Shown: positions 48,498 through 56,954 of the stretch, piece after piece
Position numbering within the stretch: the stretch's first letter is position 1
Layout: each line of letters starts with the position of its first letter
Source: Rhodanobacteraceae bacterium
GTDB lineage: Bacteria > Pseudomonadota > Gammaproteobacteria > Xanthomonadales > SZUA-5
Assembly: GCA_016713135.1 (NCBI GenBank)
Contig: JADJPR010000015.1
Location: 1 to 64,000 of the forward strand
Direction: 5' to 3'
Length of the DNA: 64,000 nt
Notes under the pieces: generated by a model
What the model was told of the DNA's origin: nothing
Databases searched by the model: none
The model's input: only the letters and a program-made list of their open reading frames with translations
Program-made: the position numbers and the translations under genes

Positions 48498-50639
48498 TCA
48501 CTCGGCGTCGGGCCCGACCCACATCAAATCCACCTCCACCTTGTCGGTTTGCGCGATCACCGCGGGCGGGCCGTCGCGGCTGACGTCAATGGCGCGGCTG
48601 AGGGCGCCGGGGTGCGGCCAAGCCGTGCTGCCATGTGTCCCATCCGTCAGCGCATGGCGGTCGATGGTGGTGCCGGGGTTGTCGGCGGCGACGTAGAACA
48701 CCGCGCCCTCGGCGACAGCCCAGTTCCGCCGGTCTCCCGGCGCCAGTTCGATCGGCAACGGCGAGCACTCCTGGCCGTGGCAGCGATGCAGGCGCGCATC
48801 GCCGACCTCGACCAGGAACAGGCCCTGCGGGTCCACCTGGTAGTGCTCGACGGAATCGTGCATGCGCTCGGGTGGCGCTTTGCCGTCCAGACGGAAACGC
48901 CACAGCGTGGCCAGGCGCTCGTCGCCGACACGGCACCAGGCATGCATGCCATCGGGGTCGAACTGTGCATCGTGCGCGCCCGCAGGCGCGTGCATGAGCG
49001 CTTGTGGCGCGTCGGCGCCGATGACGAACCGCCACAGATCGACGCCGGCCGGCGCATAGCGCGTCAGCAGCAGTTCGCGGCCATCCGGCGACCACGCCGG
49101 CTGCGCCCAGCGCATGGTCGGATCGAGCGGCAGCCGCGATTCGTTGCGGCTGGCCAGGTCCAGCAGGTAGATCGACTCGGCGCCATCGCGATTGGATTGG
49201 TAGACCAGTCGTTGGCCATCCGGTGCGAGGCGCGGGTAGGCATCGTAGCGGCTGGACGCGGTCAGGCGTTCGGGCACGGCGCCGGGCGCGAACCACCAGA
49301 GGTTGGCATCGTAGCCGGCCTGCTCGTAGACCAGCGTGCCATCGGCGGCGACATCCGGATAGCGTGCGCCGCGCGCGCCGAGTAATTCGGACTTGCCGCT
49401 GACCGGATCGATGGCGACCAGTGCGCGGAAGCCCAGGCCGTCGGTGGCGGCGAGGATCCGGCCATCGGTGAGAAAATCGGCGCCATACAGCATGCTCGCC
49501 GGGAAATCGATGCGCCGGTCGTTCCCGGCAGCCTCATGCAGGCGCAGCGAACGGTCGCCTTCGACGCCGCGCGTGTAGACGATCCGGCCGGCGCCGTCGA
49601 TGCGCGGATGGGTGTCGTTGCCATGGCCCTGCGGCGGCGCAGTCAGCGATTCGCGTCGACCGTCGGCCAGGCGCAGGCGCGCAAGGCCAGCGCCATGCCC
49701 CGGCACTTCCGGCGGCGCGGTGTAGGCCACCTCGTCGCCTGCCCAGTCGGGGCAGCTCAGCACGCCGGGCGCACAGTCGGCGACGCGCACCGGCGCGCCA
49801 CCCAGCACTGGCGCGCGCAACAGTTCGCAGGCACCTGCGCGGTGACGGGTCCACAGCACCTCGCGGTCGTCCGGGCTGAACACCGGGCAGAGGTCGTTCG
49901 CGCTTCCGTCGGTCAGCGTGCGGGCGATGCGCCCATCGCGCGAGCGCAGGCGGATGCTCGCGGTCTCGCTGTCGGGTGCGACCTCGCTGTAGACCACCAG
50001 ATCGCCTGCATGCGCCAGCCGCGGGGCCAGTTCCCAGCCGGGATCGCTGGTCAGCGGCTGGGCGTTGAGCAGCCGCGCGCGCCAGTCCTCGGCCGCATCA
50101 ATTGGCGCTTGCGGGCGCAGCAACCAGGCCAGCGCCAGCGCCGCGAGCCCGAAGGCCGCCAGTCCCGGTGCCAGGTGCGGCGGGCGGCGGACAGGCACTC
50201 CCGCCGACGGTGCAGCCGGTGGCGCAACCACGATGGGCGTGTCATCAGCCTCCGGGACTGCAGTCTCTGCGACCGGCGCAGACGCCTCCAGCCAGTTCAC
50301 CGCCGCCAGCAGCCGATAGCCGACCTTCGGAATCGTTTCCAGGTAGCGCGGCGCGCGCGCATCGTCGCCGAGCGCCTGGCGCAGATCGGCGATGGTGCGC
50401 GAGAGCACCTCGTCGTTGACCATCCGACGCGACCAGGCCGATGCCAGCAGGGTCTCGCGGCTGACCGTGCGCCCGCCCGCGAGTGCCAGCAGGCGCAACA
50501 GCTGGATCAGGCGCGGCTGCACCCGCTGGCGTTCCTCGCCACGCTGGAATTCATTGAGTTCGGGCACGACCCGCCACTCGCCGACTTCAAAGGGTCTCAG
50601 GCGATCCGCGTCTGCTTCGTTTGGGTCGTGCGAAATCAA
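48498..50639 (-). CDS. CadC/ToxR-like membrane transcription regulator with TolB-type beta-propeller
   Basis: About 713 residues. The likely start is TTG at 50639; no ATG is in frame in the right place. Residues about 10-105 are an OmpR-type winged helix without a receiver (L-I-Q-L-L-R-L-L-A-L-A-G-G, V-L-S-R-T-I-A-D-L-R-Q-A-L-G-D-D, Y-L-E-T-I-P-K-V-G-Y-R-L). One membrane helix is near residue 170 (L-A-A-F-G-L-A-A-L-A-L-A-W-L-L). The rest is a propeller with WD40/TolB-like blades (L-C-P-V-F-S-P-D-D-R-E-V-L-W, A-W-S-P-D-G-R-E-L-L-L, Y-D-A-Y-P-R-L-A-P-D-G-Q). It should sense something outside and act at DNA inside. It diverges from the exported propeller gene at 50751 and may regulate it. Confidence 0.82.
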   Translation of the reverse strand: MISHDPNEADADRLRPFEVGEWRVVPELNEFQRGEERQRVQPRLIQLLRLLALAGGRTVSRETLLASAWSRRMVNDEVLSRTIADLRQALGDDARAPRYLETIPKVGYRLLAAVNWLEASAPVAETAVPEADDTPIVVAPPAAPSAGVPVRRPPHLAPGLAAFGLAALALAWLLRPQAPIDAAEDWRARLLNAQPLTSDPGWELAPRLAHAGDLVVYSEVAPDSETASIRLRSRDGRIARTLTDGSANDLCPVFSPDDREVLWTRHRAGACELLRAPVLGGAPVRVADCAPGVLSCPDWAGDEVAYTAPPEVPGHGAGLARLRLADGRRESLTAPPQGHGNDTHPRIDGAGRIVYTRGVEGDRSLRLHEAAGNDRRIDFPASMLYGADFLTDGRILAATDGLGFRALVAIDPVSGKSELLGARGARYPDVAADGTLVYEQAGYDANLWWFAPGAVPERLTASSRYDAYPRLAPDGQRLVYQSNRDGAESIYLLDLASRNESRLPLDPTMRWAQPAWSPDGRELLLTRYAPAGVDLWRFVIGADAPQALMHAPAGAHDAQFDPDGMHAWCRVGDERLATLWRFRLDGKAPPERMHDSVEHYQVDPQGLFLVEVGDARLHRCHGQECSPLPIELAPGDRRNWAVAEGAVFYVAADNPGTTIDRHALTDGTHGSTAWPHPGALSRAIDVSRDGPPAVIAQTDKVEVDLMWVGPDAE

Positions 50640-50750
50640 TGATTTGTGCGAGTTCAGTGAAAACGGAGAAGTTCCGGAGGACAAGTTCAGGCGGGCCCGC
50701 GGGCCGCCGGGAAGGATGGTGCCACCCCAACTGGCAACGAGGAACCCTGC

Positions 50751-52055
50751 ATGAAGATCGTCGGCATCATCGCCCTCAGTCTGGCCGCCGGCAGCGCGCT
50801 GGCGCAACCGGCCGCCTGTCCGCGGCTGCTGGTCAGCGGGTATTTCAGCAACAATGTGCACATATTCGACGCCTGCACCGGCGCTTTCGAGCGCCTGCTC
50901 GACAGCACCGGCCGGATTGCTGGCGCGCAGGCCACGGGCGTTGGCCCCGACGGCAAGCTCTATGTGGTCAGCGAAGGCAGCGGCCAGATCCTGCGCTACG
51001 ACGCCCAGACCCTGGCCTTCGAGGCCGTGGCGGTGACCTTGCCGGGCACCTTCGGCGGCACCGGCATGGTCTTCAACGGCAACGAGATCTGGGTGGCCGG
51101 TTACAACTACGACGGCGTGCGGCGCTTCTCGCTCACCGGCGAATCGCTCGGCGATGTGGTCGCGCCGCGTGCCGGCGGCCTGAACGGCGCGGACAACGGC
51201 ATGACCATCGGACCCGATGGCCGGCTGTACGTGCCGGGCTACGACAGCGACAGTGTGGTCCGGCGCGACTCCGTCAGCGGCCAGACCAGCACCTTCATCG
51301 CGGCCGGTGCCGGCGGCCTGAACGAGACCCGCGGCATCCTGTTCGAGCCCGATGGCCAGACCCTGCTGGTGACCAGCGAGGGCAACGGTCGCGTGATCCG
51401 CTACACGGCGAACGGCGCGGCGATCGGCAGCGTGATCACCGGGCTCAACCGGCCCACCGGCATCGCCTACCATCCGGATGGCAGCCTGCTGGTCGCTGAT
51501 GCCGAAGCCGTGCGCAAGTACGATCCGCAGAGCTATGCGCTGCGCGGGACGCTCGCGACCGTGGCCGCCGGGCAAGTCGACGGCACCACGTACATCAGCT
51601 TCCTGCCGCGCGTCGGCATCGACCAGGCGCAAGTCGGCAGCCAGTATTGGGTCAGCGGCAGCGGGCCGATCACTGGCCGGACCATCGTGATCGACCAGGT
51701 CATCAGCACCGTCGGGCCGGCCTTCGGCGCCAACTATGACCCGGCGGAACTCGTCATCGAGCGCTGGGGTTCGTTGCGCGTGCAGTTCACCAGTTGCACC
51801 CGGGCGAACTTCAGCTGGGACTCCACCGGCGCCGACTCCGCTGGCTTCGGCAGCGGCAGCTACCCCATGCAGCGCATCGTCGAGAACGAGCTGACCCAGC
51901 GTTGCCAGCAGCAGGGCTTCGACAACGCCAACGACATGCAATGGATCCTCGGCAGCTGGTACGGCGGCGACGCACGCAACGGCGAGGGCATCCTGATCGA
52001 CAAGACCCTGGACGGACGCGCCTTCGTGGCGTGGTTCACGTATCGGCCACGCTGA
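50751..52055 (+). CDS. exported beta-propeller (NHL-like) protein with C-terminal GxWY segment
   Basis: 434 residues from ATG 50751. Signal peptide I-I-A-L-S-L-A-A-G-S-A-L-A-Q. Residues about 25-280 have repeated G-P-D-G-K-L-Y-V, G-P-D-G-R-L-Y-V and F-E-P-D-G-Q-T-L-L-V blades of an SMP-30/NHL-like propeller. The C-terminal part (T-S-C-T-R-A-N-F-S-W, then G-S-W-Y-G-G-D-A-R-N-G-E-G and a final W-F-T-Y-R-P-R) is the same GxWY unit as in the dioxygenase at 23708-25265. No catalytic residues are recognised. The gap to the divergent regulator is 111 bases. Confidence 0.75.
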   Translation: MKIVGIIALSLAAGSALAQPAACPRLLVSGYFSNNVHIFDACTGAFERLLDSTGRIAGAQATGVGPDGKLYVVSEGSGQILRYDAQTLAFEAVAVTLPGTFGGTGMVFNGNEIWVAGYNYDGVRRFSLTGESLGDVVAPRAGGLNGADNGMTIGPDGRLYVPGYDSDSVVRRDSVSGQTSTFIAAGAGGLNETRGILFEPDGQTLLVTSEGNGRVIRYTANGAAIGSVITGLNRPTGIAYHPDGSLLVADAEAVRKYDPQSYALRGTLATVAAGQVDGTTYISFLPRVGIDQAQVGSQYWVSGSGPITGRTIVIDQVISTVGPAFGANYDPAELVIERWGSLRVQFTSCTRANFSWDSTGADSAGFGSGSYPMQRIVENELTQRCQQQGFDNANDMQWILGSWYGGDARNGEGILIDKTLDGRAFVAWFTYRPR

Positions 52056-52158
52056 TCGGCCGAAGCTGAATGGAAAATCGTGCGCCGCCGCCGCAACCGG
52101 CTGCGGTTCAGGCGCCGCGGTGCAGGTTTGAGCCCTGGCCAACTGCAGGAGCACTGCG

Positions 52159-52587
52159 ATGCGAACCCGGATTGTCCTGTTGATGCTTGCCCTGCTGACG
52201 CTGGCGGCATGCGCCACGCCGCCACGCTACTACAACGACGGCTACCGCAGCGCCTGCAACAACTGCGGCACCGTCGAACGCATCGAGCGCGTTTACGGCG
52301 AGCGCGAAACCACCGGTGGCGGCGCGGTGCTCGGCGCGATCATCGGCGGCGCCCTCGGCAACCAGGTCGGCAAGGGCGATGGCCGCAAGGCCGCGACCGT
52401 GGCCGGCGCGGTGATTGGCGGTGCCATTGGCAATGCGGTCGAGAAAGACCAGCGCTCTCGCCCGCGCTTCGAGATCTTCGTGCAAATGGACGACGGCCGC
52501 CGCCTGGTGGTCGAGCAACCCAGCCTGGACGGACTGCGCGAGGGCGATTACGTGCAGATCGTGGGCAACCGGGCGCAGCTGTTCTGA
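52159..52587 (+). CDS. glycine-zipper outer-membrane lipoprotein (SlyB/2TM family)
   Basis: 142 residues from ATG 52159, GGAG upstream. Lipobox L-T-L-A-A-C-A. The glycine-zipper helices are G-G-G-A-V-L-G-A-I-I-G-G-A-L-G-N and G-A-V-I-G-G-A-I-G-N. The C-terminal part (R-P-R-F-E-I-F-V-Q-M-D-D-G-R-R, G-D-Y-V-Q-I-V-G) is a small beta domain. Such proteins stabilise the outer membrane under stress. A pair of cysteines (C-N-N-C-G) after the lipid cysteine is unusual. Confidence 0.88.
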   Translation: MRTRIVLLMLALLTLAACATPPRYYNDGYRSACNNCGTVERIERVYGERETTGGGAVLGAIIGGALGNQVGKGDGRKAATVAGAVIGGAIGNAVEKDQRSRPRFEIFVQMDDGRRLVVEQPSLDGLREGDYVQIVGNRAQLF

Positions 52588-52601
52588 GCCGGGCGCCTGG
52601 G

Positions 52602-53459
52602 TCAGGCGGTGCTCACGGGGCGGGCTGGATCCCGGATCCATCCGCTCCACGAATCCGGATACAGGCGGGAGCCGCGCAGGCCGGCGACTTCCATCGCCAG
52701 CAGGTTGTGGCAGGCGGTGACGCCGGAGCCGCACATGTGCACCACCTGGGTGGCGGGGCGGCCGTCGAGCAAGGCCGCGAATTCCGCGCGCAGCTGGGCC
52801 GGGGTCTTGAACTTCCCGTCGGCCGCGAGGTTGTCGCTGAAGGGGCGGTTGACCGCGCCCGGGACATGGCCGGCGACCGGGTCGATAGGCTCCACTTCGC
52901 CGCGGAAGCGCGCCGCGCCGCGTGCGTCGATGAGCGCGATGCTGCGATCGGCAAGTCCCGCGCTGACGGCGTCCGCGCTCAGCCAGGCACTGGCCGGCAG
53001 CGCAAGTCGCAGCGGCAGCCGCGTCGGCGGATAGCTCGGCGGCGTGCCGGTTTCGAGCGGCAATCCGTCGGCTTTCCAGGCCGCGAACCCGCCATTCAGG
53101 ACCTTCACCTGGGCGAAGCCGAGCACGCGCAGCAGCCACCACAGGCGCGCCGCGTAGGCGCCGTGGTCCTGGTCGTAGGCGACGATGTGGGTATCACGGG
53201 TCAGGTCCAACCGCGCGAACGAGGCCGCCAGCGCGCGCATCCCGGGCAAGGGGTGGCGGCCGTGGGTGTCCATCTGCGACAGGTCCGAGAGATCGCGGTT
53301 GAGGTCCGCGTAGCGCGCGTGCGGGATGCGTCCGGCCGCGTAGGCGCGCGATCCGGCATCGGGATCGGCGAGGTCGAAGCGGCAATCGACAAGGCGCAAC
53401 TGGCGGTCTTCCAGCCGCGCGACAAGCTCAGCGGTCGAGATCAGCGGGGTCGAAGCCAT
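52602..53459 (-). CDS. sseA: sulfurtransferase (3-mercaptopyruvate type, rhodanese family)
   Basis: 285 residues, two rhodanese domains. The active-site loop is C-G-S-G-V-T-A with catalytic C243, as in 3-mercaptopyruvate sulfurtransferases (thiosulfate enzymes prefer C-R-K-G). The first domain starts V-D-C-R-F-D-L and contains H-I-V-A-Y-D; the second has L-I-D-A-R-G-A-A-R-F. It transfers sulfur from 3-mercaptopyruvate to thiols or cyanide. The start at 53459 lies inside the Nudix gene by 32 bases, so it is the third gene of a three-gene operon. Confidence 0.9.
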   Translation of the reverse strand: MASTPLISTAELVARLEDRQLRLVDCRFDLADPDAGSRAYAAGRIPHARYADLNRDLSDLSQMDTHGRHPLPGMRALAASFARLDLTRDTHIVAYDQDHGAYAARLWWLLRVLGFAQVKVLNGGFAAWKADGLPLETGTPPSYPPTRLPLRLALPASAWLSADAVSAGLADRSIALIDARGAARFRGEVEPIDPVAGHVPGAVNRPFSDNLAADGKFKTPAQLRAEFAALLDGRPATQVVHMCGSGVTACHNLLAMEVAGLRGSRLYPDSWSGWIRDPARPVSTA

Positions 53460-54087
53460 GGCGGTCGAGGCGCTCCAGCAGGTTCACCAGCATGCCTGCG
53501 GTGGCGCCCCAGATGTAGCGCTCGCCGTAGGGGAATGCATAGTAACCGCGCAGGCGACCGCGGAAATGGCGCTCTTCGCGCTTGAGATTGCGGCGGTCGA
53601 GCAGGAAACGCAGCGGAACCTCGAACACTTCGTCGACTTCGCGCGCGTCCGGTCGCGTCTCGCAGCCGGGATCGACAATGCCGACGACCGGGGTGACCGC
53701 GAATGCGCTGATCGTGCCGTAGACATCCAGGAGTCCGATCGGCCGGACCGCGGAAGGGGGGATCCCGAGTTCCTCATGCGTCTCGCGCAGCGCACCGGCG
53801 ACTGCGTCGGCGTCGCCAGCCTCGATGCGTCCGCCGGGAAAGCTGATCTGGCCGCCGTGAGTGGGCAGGTCCGGGGTGCGTCGGGTCAGCAGCACCTGCC
53901 AGCCGGCGTCGCGCGGAATCAGACCGACCAGCACCGCGGCGGGGCGTAGCGGCTGGCCCGGCGGAAGCAGGCCGTCGAGTTCGTCGAGGTTGCATGGGGC
54001 GGCGCTGGCGCAGCTGACAGGGCGCAGCGCGCCGGCCAGATGATCGATCCAGCCCGGCCGCAGCAGCGTGGGCGCCTCATCCCACAT
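53428..54087 (-). CDS. Nudix hydrolase, CoA pyrophosphatase-like
   Basis: 219 residues. The Nudix box begins G-G-R-I-E-A-G-D at residue 85 and ends R-E-T-H-E-E-L-G-I near 109, complete with its metal-binding Glu residues. The preceding L-L-T-R-R-T-P-D-L-P-T-H-G-G-Q-I-S-F-P matches the CoA/NADH pyrophosphatase group (NudL-like UPF0035 signature). It likely trims CoA or its derivatives. The start overlaps the DUF1289 gene by 11 bases, and its own end overlaps sseA. Confidence 0.88.
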   Translation of the reverse strand: MWDEAPTLLRPGWIDHLAGALRPVSCASAAPCNLDELDGLLPPGQPLRPAAVLVGLIPRDAGWQVLLTRRTPDLPTHGGQISFPGGRIEAGDADAVAGALRETHEELGIPPSAVRPIGLLDVYGTISAFAVTPVVGIVDPGCETRPDAREVDEVFEVPLRFLLDRRNLKREERHFRGRLRGYYAFPYGERYIWGATAGMLVNLLERLDRHGFDPADLDR

Positions 54088-54286
54088 TCGGGCCCATTCC
54101 GCGCTGCGGCAGCACCTCGTCCATGATGCGCAGTCGTTCTGCGTCGCTCATCCGGCTCCACGCGCCGATCTCGTCGCCCGTGCGCAAACAACCCATGCAC
54201 AAACCGTCGTCGCCGAGGGTGCAGATGCCAATGCACGGGGTGAGCGCGGGCGGCGGAGCCGGGCGCCAGTTCACATTCCAGTCCAT
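54077..54286 (-). CDS. DUF1289 small cysteine-rich protein
   Basis: 69 residues from ATG 54286. Cysteines C-I-G-I-C, then L-C-M-G-C-L-R-T-G-D-E-I, and A-W-S-R-M-S-D-A-E-R match DUF1289 (YdhL-like), which likely binds zinc or an iron-sulfur centre. The frame extends upstream to 54361, but the start at 54286 leaves a normal-sized product. First gene of the operon with the Nudix enzyme and sulfurtransferase. Function unknown. Confidence 0.85.
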   Translation of the reverse strand: MDWNVNWRPAPPPALTPCIGICTLGDDGLCMGCLRTGDEIGAWSRMSDAERLRIMDEVLPQRGMGPNVG

Positions 54287-54402
54287 GCGCGCAAGTGTAT
54301 CGCTTGCCACGCCGGAAGCGCGCGTGAAAGCATCCGCGCCATGCAAAAGCCATTCCCGCATTCAACCGCCGCTCAGGGCGGCAACTACCAGGTCCCGGGC
54401 GC

Positions 54403-54822
54403 GTGCTAGCCGTCGCCGGCAAGATCCTGCGCGACTACGGCAAGGTGCTGGGTGAGATCGAACCCGGTTGCGCCGCGTTGCCGCGCTCCTTCCTGCCGCA
54501 CCCGCGCGGTGCGATCCAGGAGGCCACGTTGCGCGTGCTGGCCACGCTGAGCCCGGGCGACGACGCGCTGCGCGATGCGTTGATCCGGGGATTCGTGTTC
54601 CTCGCCCAGTTCGTCGACGACGACGACGCCATGCGCGTGGCCGAGGGCCAGGCGCAGATGGACGCGCTGGCGCTCGATGCCGGCGCCGAACCGCAATCGC
54701 CGCAGGCGCTGGAAGCGCTGCGGGTGGTCAACCAGATCAAGGTGGAGATGGAGCAGGCGCTGTTGCAGGCCTGCCAGGCGGCGCGGATTCCGCTGTCGCG
54801 GGCGCCATCGTTGTTGCGGTGA
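54403..54822 (+). CDS. hypothetical 139-residue helical protein
   Basis: GTG start at 54403, L-A-V-A-G-K-I-L-R-D-Y-G-K-V-L-G. The protein is mostly helical with acidic patches (F-V-D-D-D-D-A-M-R) and conserved-looking L-P-H-P-R-G-A-I-Q-E-A. No domain is recognised, no signal peptide and no membrane segment. It is divergent from the DUF1289 operon and converges on the FKBP gene, with a REP-like sequence between. Confidence 0.5.
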   Translation: MLAVAGKILRDYGKVLGEIEPGCAALPRSFLPHPRGAIQEATLRVLATLSPGDDALRDALIRGFVFLAQFVDDDDAMRVAEGQAQMDALALDAGAEPQSPQALEALRVVNQIKVEMEQALLQACQAARIPLSRAPSLLR

Positions 54823-54831
54823 AGGGGGTAG

Positions 54832-54925
54832 GCCGGTGTATCGCGCGGCGATTCACCGGCGTGAGCGCCGGGGAGGCGCGCTGCGCCACCCCGGCCTACG
54901 CGCGGCTTGGCCGCGCGGACCACTC
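54832..54925. repeat. REP-like intergenic repeat, copy 2
   Basis: TAGGCCGGTGTATCGCGC, GGCGATTCACCG, GGCGTGAGCGCC and GGCCTACGC in order. It shares block order with 17944-18062 and has its own internal palindrome (GGCG.GAGCGCC). It sits between the convergent ends of the 54403 and FKBP genes. Confidence 0.55.
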
Positions 54926-54931
54926 ACCGCT

Positions 54932-55642
54932 TTACTTCACTTCGATCAGCTTGATATCGAAGATCAGCGCCTGGTTCGGGCCGATCGGGCGCGGACCGCG
55001 ATCGCCGTAGGCCATTTCTGGCGGCAGGAAGATCTGCCAGTGGTCGCCGACGCGCATCAGCGGCAGCACTTCCTGCCAGCCCTTCAGCACCTGGTCGACC
55101 TGGAACTTGGCCGGCACGCCGCGCGCGAAGGAGCTGTCGAACTCGAAACCGGTGATCAGCGAGCCGCGGTAGTGCACGGTCACTTCACTGGTCGCGGTCG
55201 GGCGGCTTCCGTTGCCTTCCTCGATCACGCGGTACTGGATGCCCGAGGGCAGCGCGACGATGCCCTTCTTGGCGCGGTTCTCGGCCATGAACTTGTCGCT
55301 CGCGGCCTTGTTGTCGGCGGCGAGCTTGTTGAACTTCGCTTCGGCCTCGCTGCGCAGCTTGTTTTCCAGCAGTTCCATCTGCTGGCCGAGTTGTTCGCGC
55401 GGATAGGCGACTTCCTTGCCGGCGAAGCCATCGCGCAGCGCGCGGATCACGCCTTCGACATCGATGTCGACGCCGCGTTCCTTGAGATCGGCGCCGAACT
55501 GGTAGCCGACCGCATAGCTCATCTTGGTCTTGTCCATCGCGACCGCCGGGGCGGCCGGCGCGGCGCTAGGGGCGGGGGTCTGCGCAACAGCGGACAGCGA
55601 CAACACAGCAGCGGCAACCGCCGCCAACCCAGTGAATTTCAT
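54932..55642 (-). CDS. periplasmic FKBP-type peptidyl-prolyl isomerase (FkpA/Mip-like)
   Basis: 236 residues from ATG 55642. Signal peptide G-L-A-A-V-A-A-A-V-L-S-L-S-A-V-A-Q. Residues about 40-125 form the FKBP N-terminal dimerisation helices (Y-A-V-G-Y-Q-F-G-A-D-L-K-E-R-G). The FKBP domain has V-T-V-H-Y-R-G, F-D-S-S-F, G-W-Q-E-V-L-P-L-M and I-F-L-P-P-E-M-A-Y-G, with the C-terminal F-D-I-K-L-I-E-V. The family helps outer-membrane proteins fold. The gap upstream to pspA (55643-55922) holds nothing but the sigma-54 site at its end. Confidence 0.9.
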   Translation of the reverse strand: MKFTGLAAVAAAVLSLSAVAQTPAPSAAPAAPAVAMDKTKMSYAVGYQFGADLKERGVDIDVEGVIRALRDGFAGKEVAYPREQLGQQMELLENKLRSEAEAKFNKLAADNKAASDKFMAENRAKKGIVALPSGIQYRVIEEGNGSRPTATSEVTVHYRGSLITGFEFDSSFARGVPAKFQVDQVLKGWQEVLPLMRVGDHWQIFLPPEMAYGDRGPRPIGPNQALIFDIKLIEVK

Positions 55643-55922
55643 CTAAACCTCCAAATGGAGCGGGATTTGCGACTGCACGGGGCTCACGGGCCGCCGAGTC
55701 TGTCGCGCTTTGAGGGGCGCGCGGATTCTAAGGGAAGCTTCCGGCCAGCGTCACCCGGATCGTTGCGCGCGGGCGATGTCGTTCAGGTCCGCCTCGCAGG
55801 CTTGCTCGCCCGGGTGACCGGATGGCGAGTTCTGCACAATCGTGGCGAGGCTCGCCACCGGGGGTTCGTGGCGGGTACGGATCGTCGGCAGTGACATCAA
55901 TCAAATCAATTACTTAGACCGT

Positions 55923-55938
55923 TGGCACGGGACTTGGA
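55923..55938 (+). promoter_or_regulatory. candidate sigma-54 promoter of the psp operon
   Basis: TGGCACG followed by four bases and TTGGA, close to the TGGCACG-N4-TTGCW consensus (one change, TTGG for TTGC). It lies about 49 bases upstream of the pspA start. In Escherichia coli pspA is transcribed by sigma-54 with PspF; pspF is not in the window. Confidence 0.7.
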
Positions 55939-55986
55939 ATGGGTCAATCACCCGCAAGGGGCATGAATCCACGAGGAGATAGCAAC

Positions 55987-56656
55987 ATGGGTGTCTTTTC
56001 CCGCCTGTCCGACATCATCAACGCGAACCTCAATTCGCTGCTCGACAAGGCCGAGGATCCCGAAAAGATCGTCCGCCTGATGATCCAGGAAATGGAAGAT
56101 ACGTTGGTCGAAGTGCGCACGGCGGCGGCCAAGGTGATTGCCGAACGCAAGGAGCGCGAGCGCCAGCTCGGCGTGCTCGACCAGGAACAGCGCGACTGGG
56201 AACACAAGGCGGAACTCGCCTTGCGCAAGGATCGCGAGGACCTGGCGAAGGCCGCGCTCTCGCACCGCGCTGCACTGGCCGACCAGGCCAAGGCGGTCGC
56301 TGGCGACCTCGAGCGTGCTCGGCGACAACCTGGCCAAGCTCAATGACGACATCGCCAAGCTCCAGGCCAAGCTGCAGGACGCCAAGGCACGCCAGCGCAC
56401 CATCGTGATCCGCGCGCAGAACGCGCAGACCTCGCTGAAGGCGCGCACGCAGATCCACTCGGCCAAGATCGACGACATGCTGAACCGCTTCGACTATGCC
56501 GAACGGCGCATTGACGCGGTCGAGGCGCAGGCGGAGGCTCTGGATCTGGGCCGCGCGAAGACCCTGAACCAGGCCTTTGCGGACCTGGAGTCGGAGGAGC
56601 GCATCAAGGCCGAGCTGGAAGCGCTGAAAGCCCGTGTCAACCAGCCTAAGGGGTAA
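55987..56656 (+). CDS. pspA: phage shock protein A (one internal frameshift)
   Basis: PspA is a coiled-coil ESCRT-III-like protein that binds stressed inner membrane. It starts M-G-V-F-S-R-L-S-D-I-I-N-A-N-L at ATG 55987 behind GAGGAG. N-terminal frame: L-M-I-Q-E-M-E-D-T-L-V-E-V-R. The frame changes near 56313-56320 and resumes V-L-G-D-N-L-A-K-L-N-D-D-I-A, ending V-N-Q-P-K-G at 56656. The joined length, about 222 residues, is normal. There is no homopolymer at the break. The gene is otherwise well preserved, so a base-calling error is likely, but a real truncation would leave about 110 residues. Confidence 0.85.
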
Positions 56657-56661
56657 GCACG

Positions 56662-56892
56662 ATGTGGGCGGCACTTGAGGTACCGCTGATCGTCTTCATG
56701 GTGGTGGTGCTGCCGGTGTGGCTGGTGCTGCACTATCGCAGCAAGCGGCCAGCGGCGCCGCCGACGACGGCGGTCAACACGGACGGCGACATCGCGGAGC
56801 TGTGGCAGACCGCGCGTCGCATGGAAGAGCGCATCCGGACGCTGGAACGCATCCTGGATGCCGACACCCCCAACTGGCGAGGTCGCACATGA
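56662..56892 (+). CDS. pspB: phage shock protein B
   Basis: 76 residues. One membrane helix (P-L-I-V-F-M-V-V-V-L-P-V-W-L-V-L-H-Y-R) and a C-terminal helix with R-I-R-T-L-E-R-I-L-D-A-D-T-P-N-W-R, the PspB signature. PspB and PspC sense or relay envelope damage to PspA. It is five bases downstream of pspA. Confidence 0.92.
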   Translation: MWAALEVPLIVFMVVVLPVWLVLHYRSKRPAAPPTTAVNTDGDIAELWQTARRMEERIRTLERILDADTPNWRGRT

Positions 56893-56954
56893 GCCGCAGT
56901 CATCGATTCGGGTATCAGTACGCCGGCGGTTGCCACTGGAATGGAGCAGCATCG

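Noticed and set aside
54342..54410. A 22-codon open frame starting at ATG 54342
   Set aside because: No ribosome site, out of frame with the next gene and no recognisable peptide.
56300..56330. Programmed frameshift or phase variation in pspA
   Set aside because: There is no slippery heptamer, homopolymer or short tandem repeat at the break.
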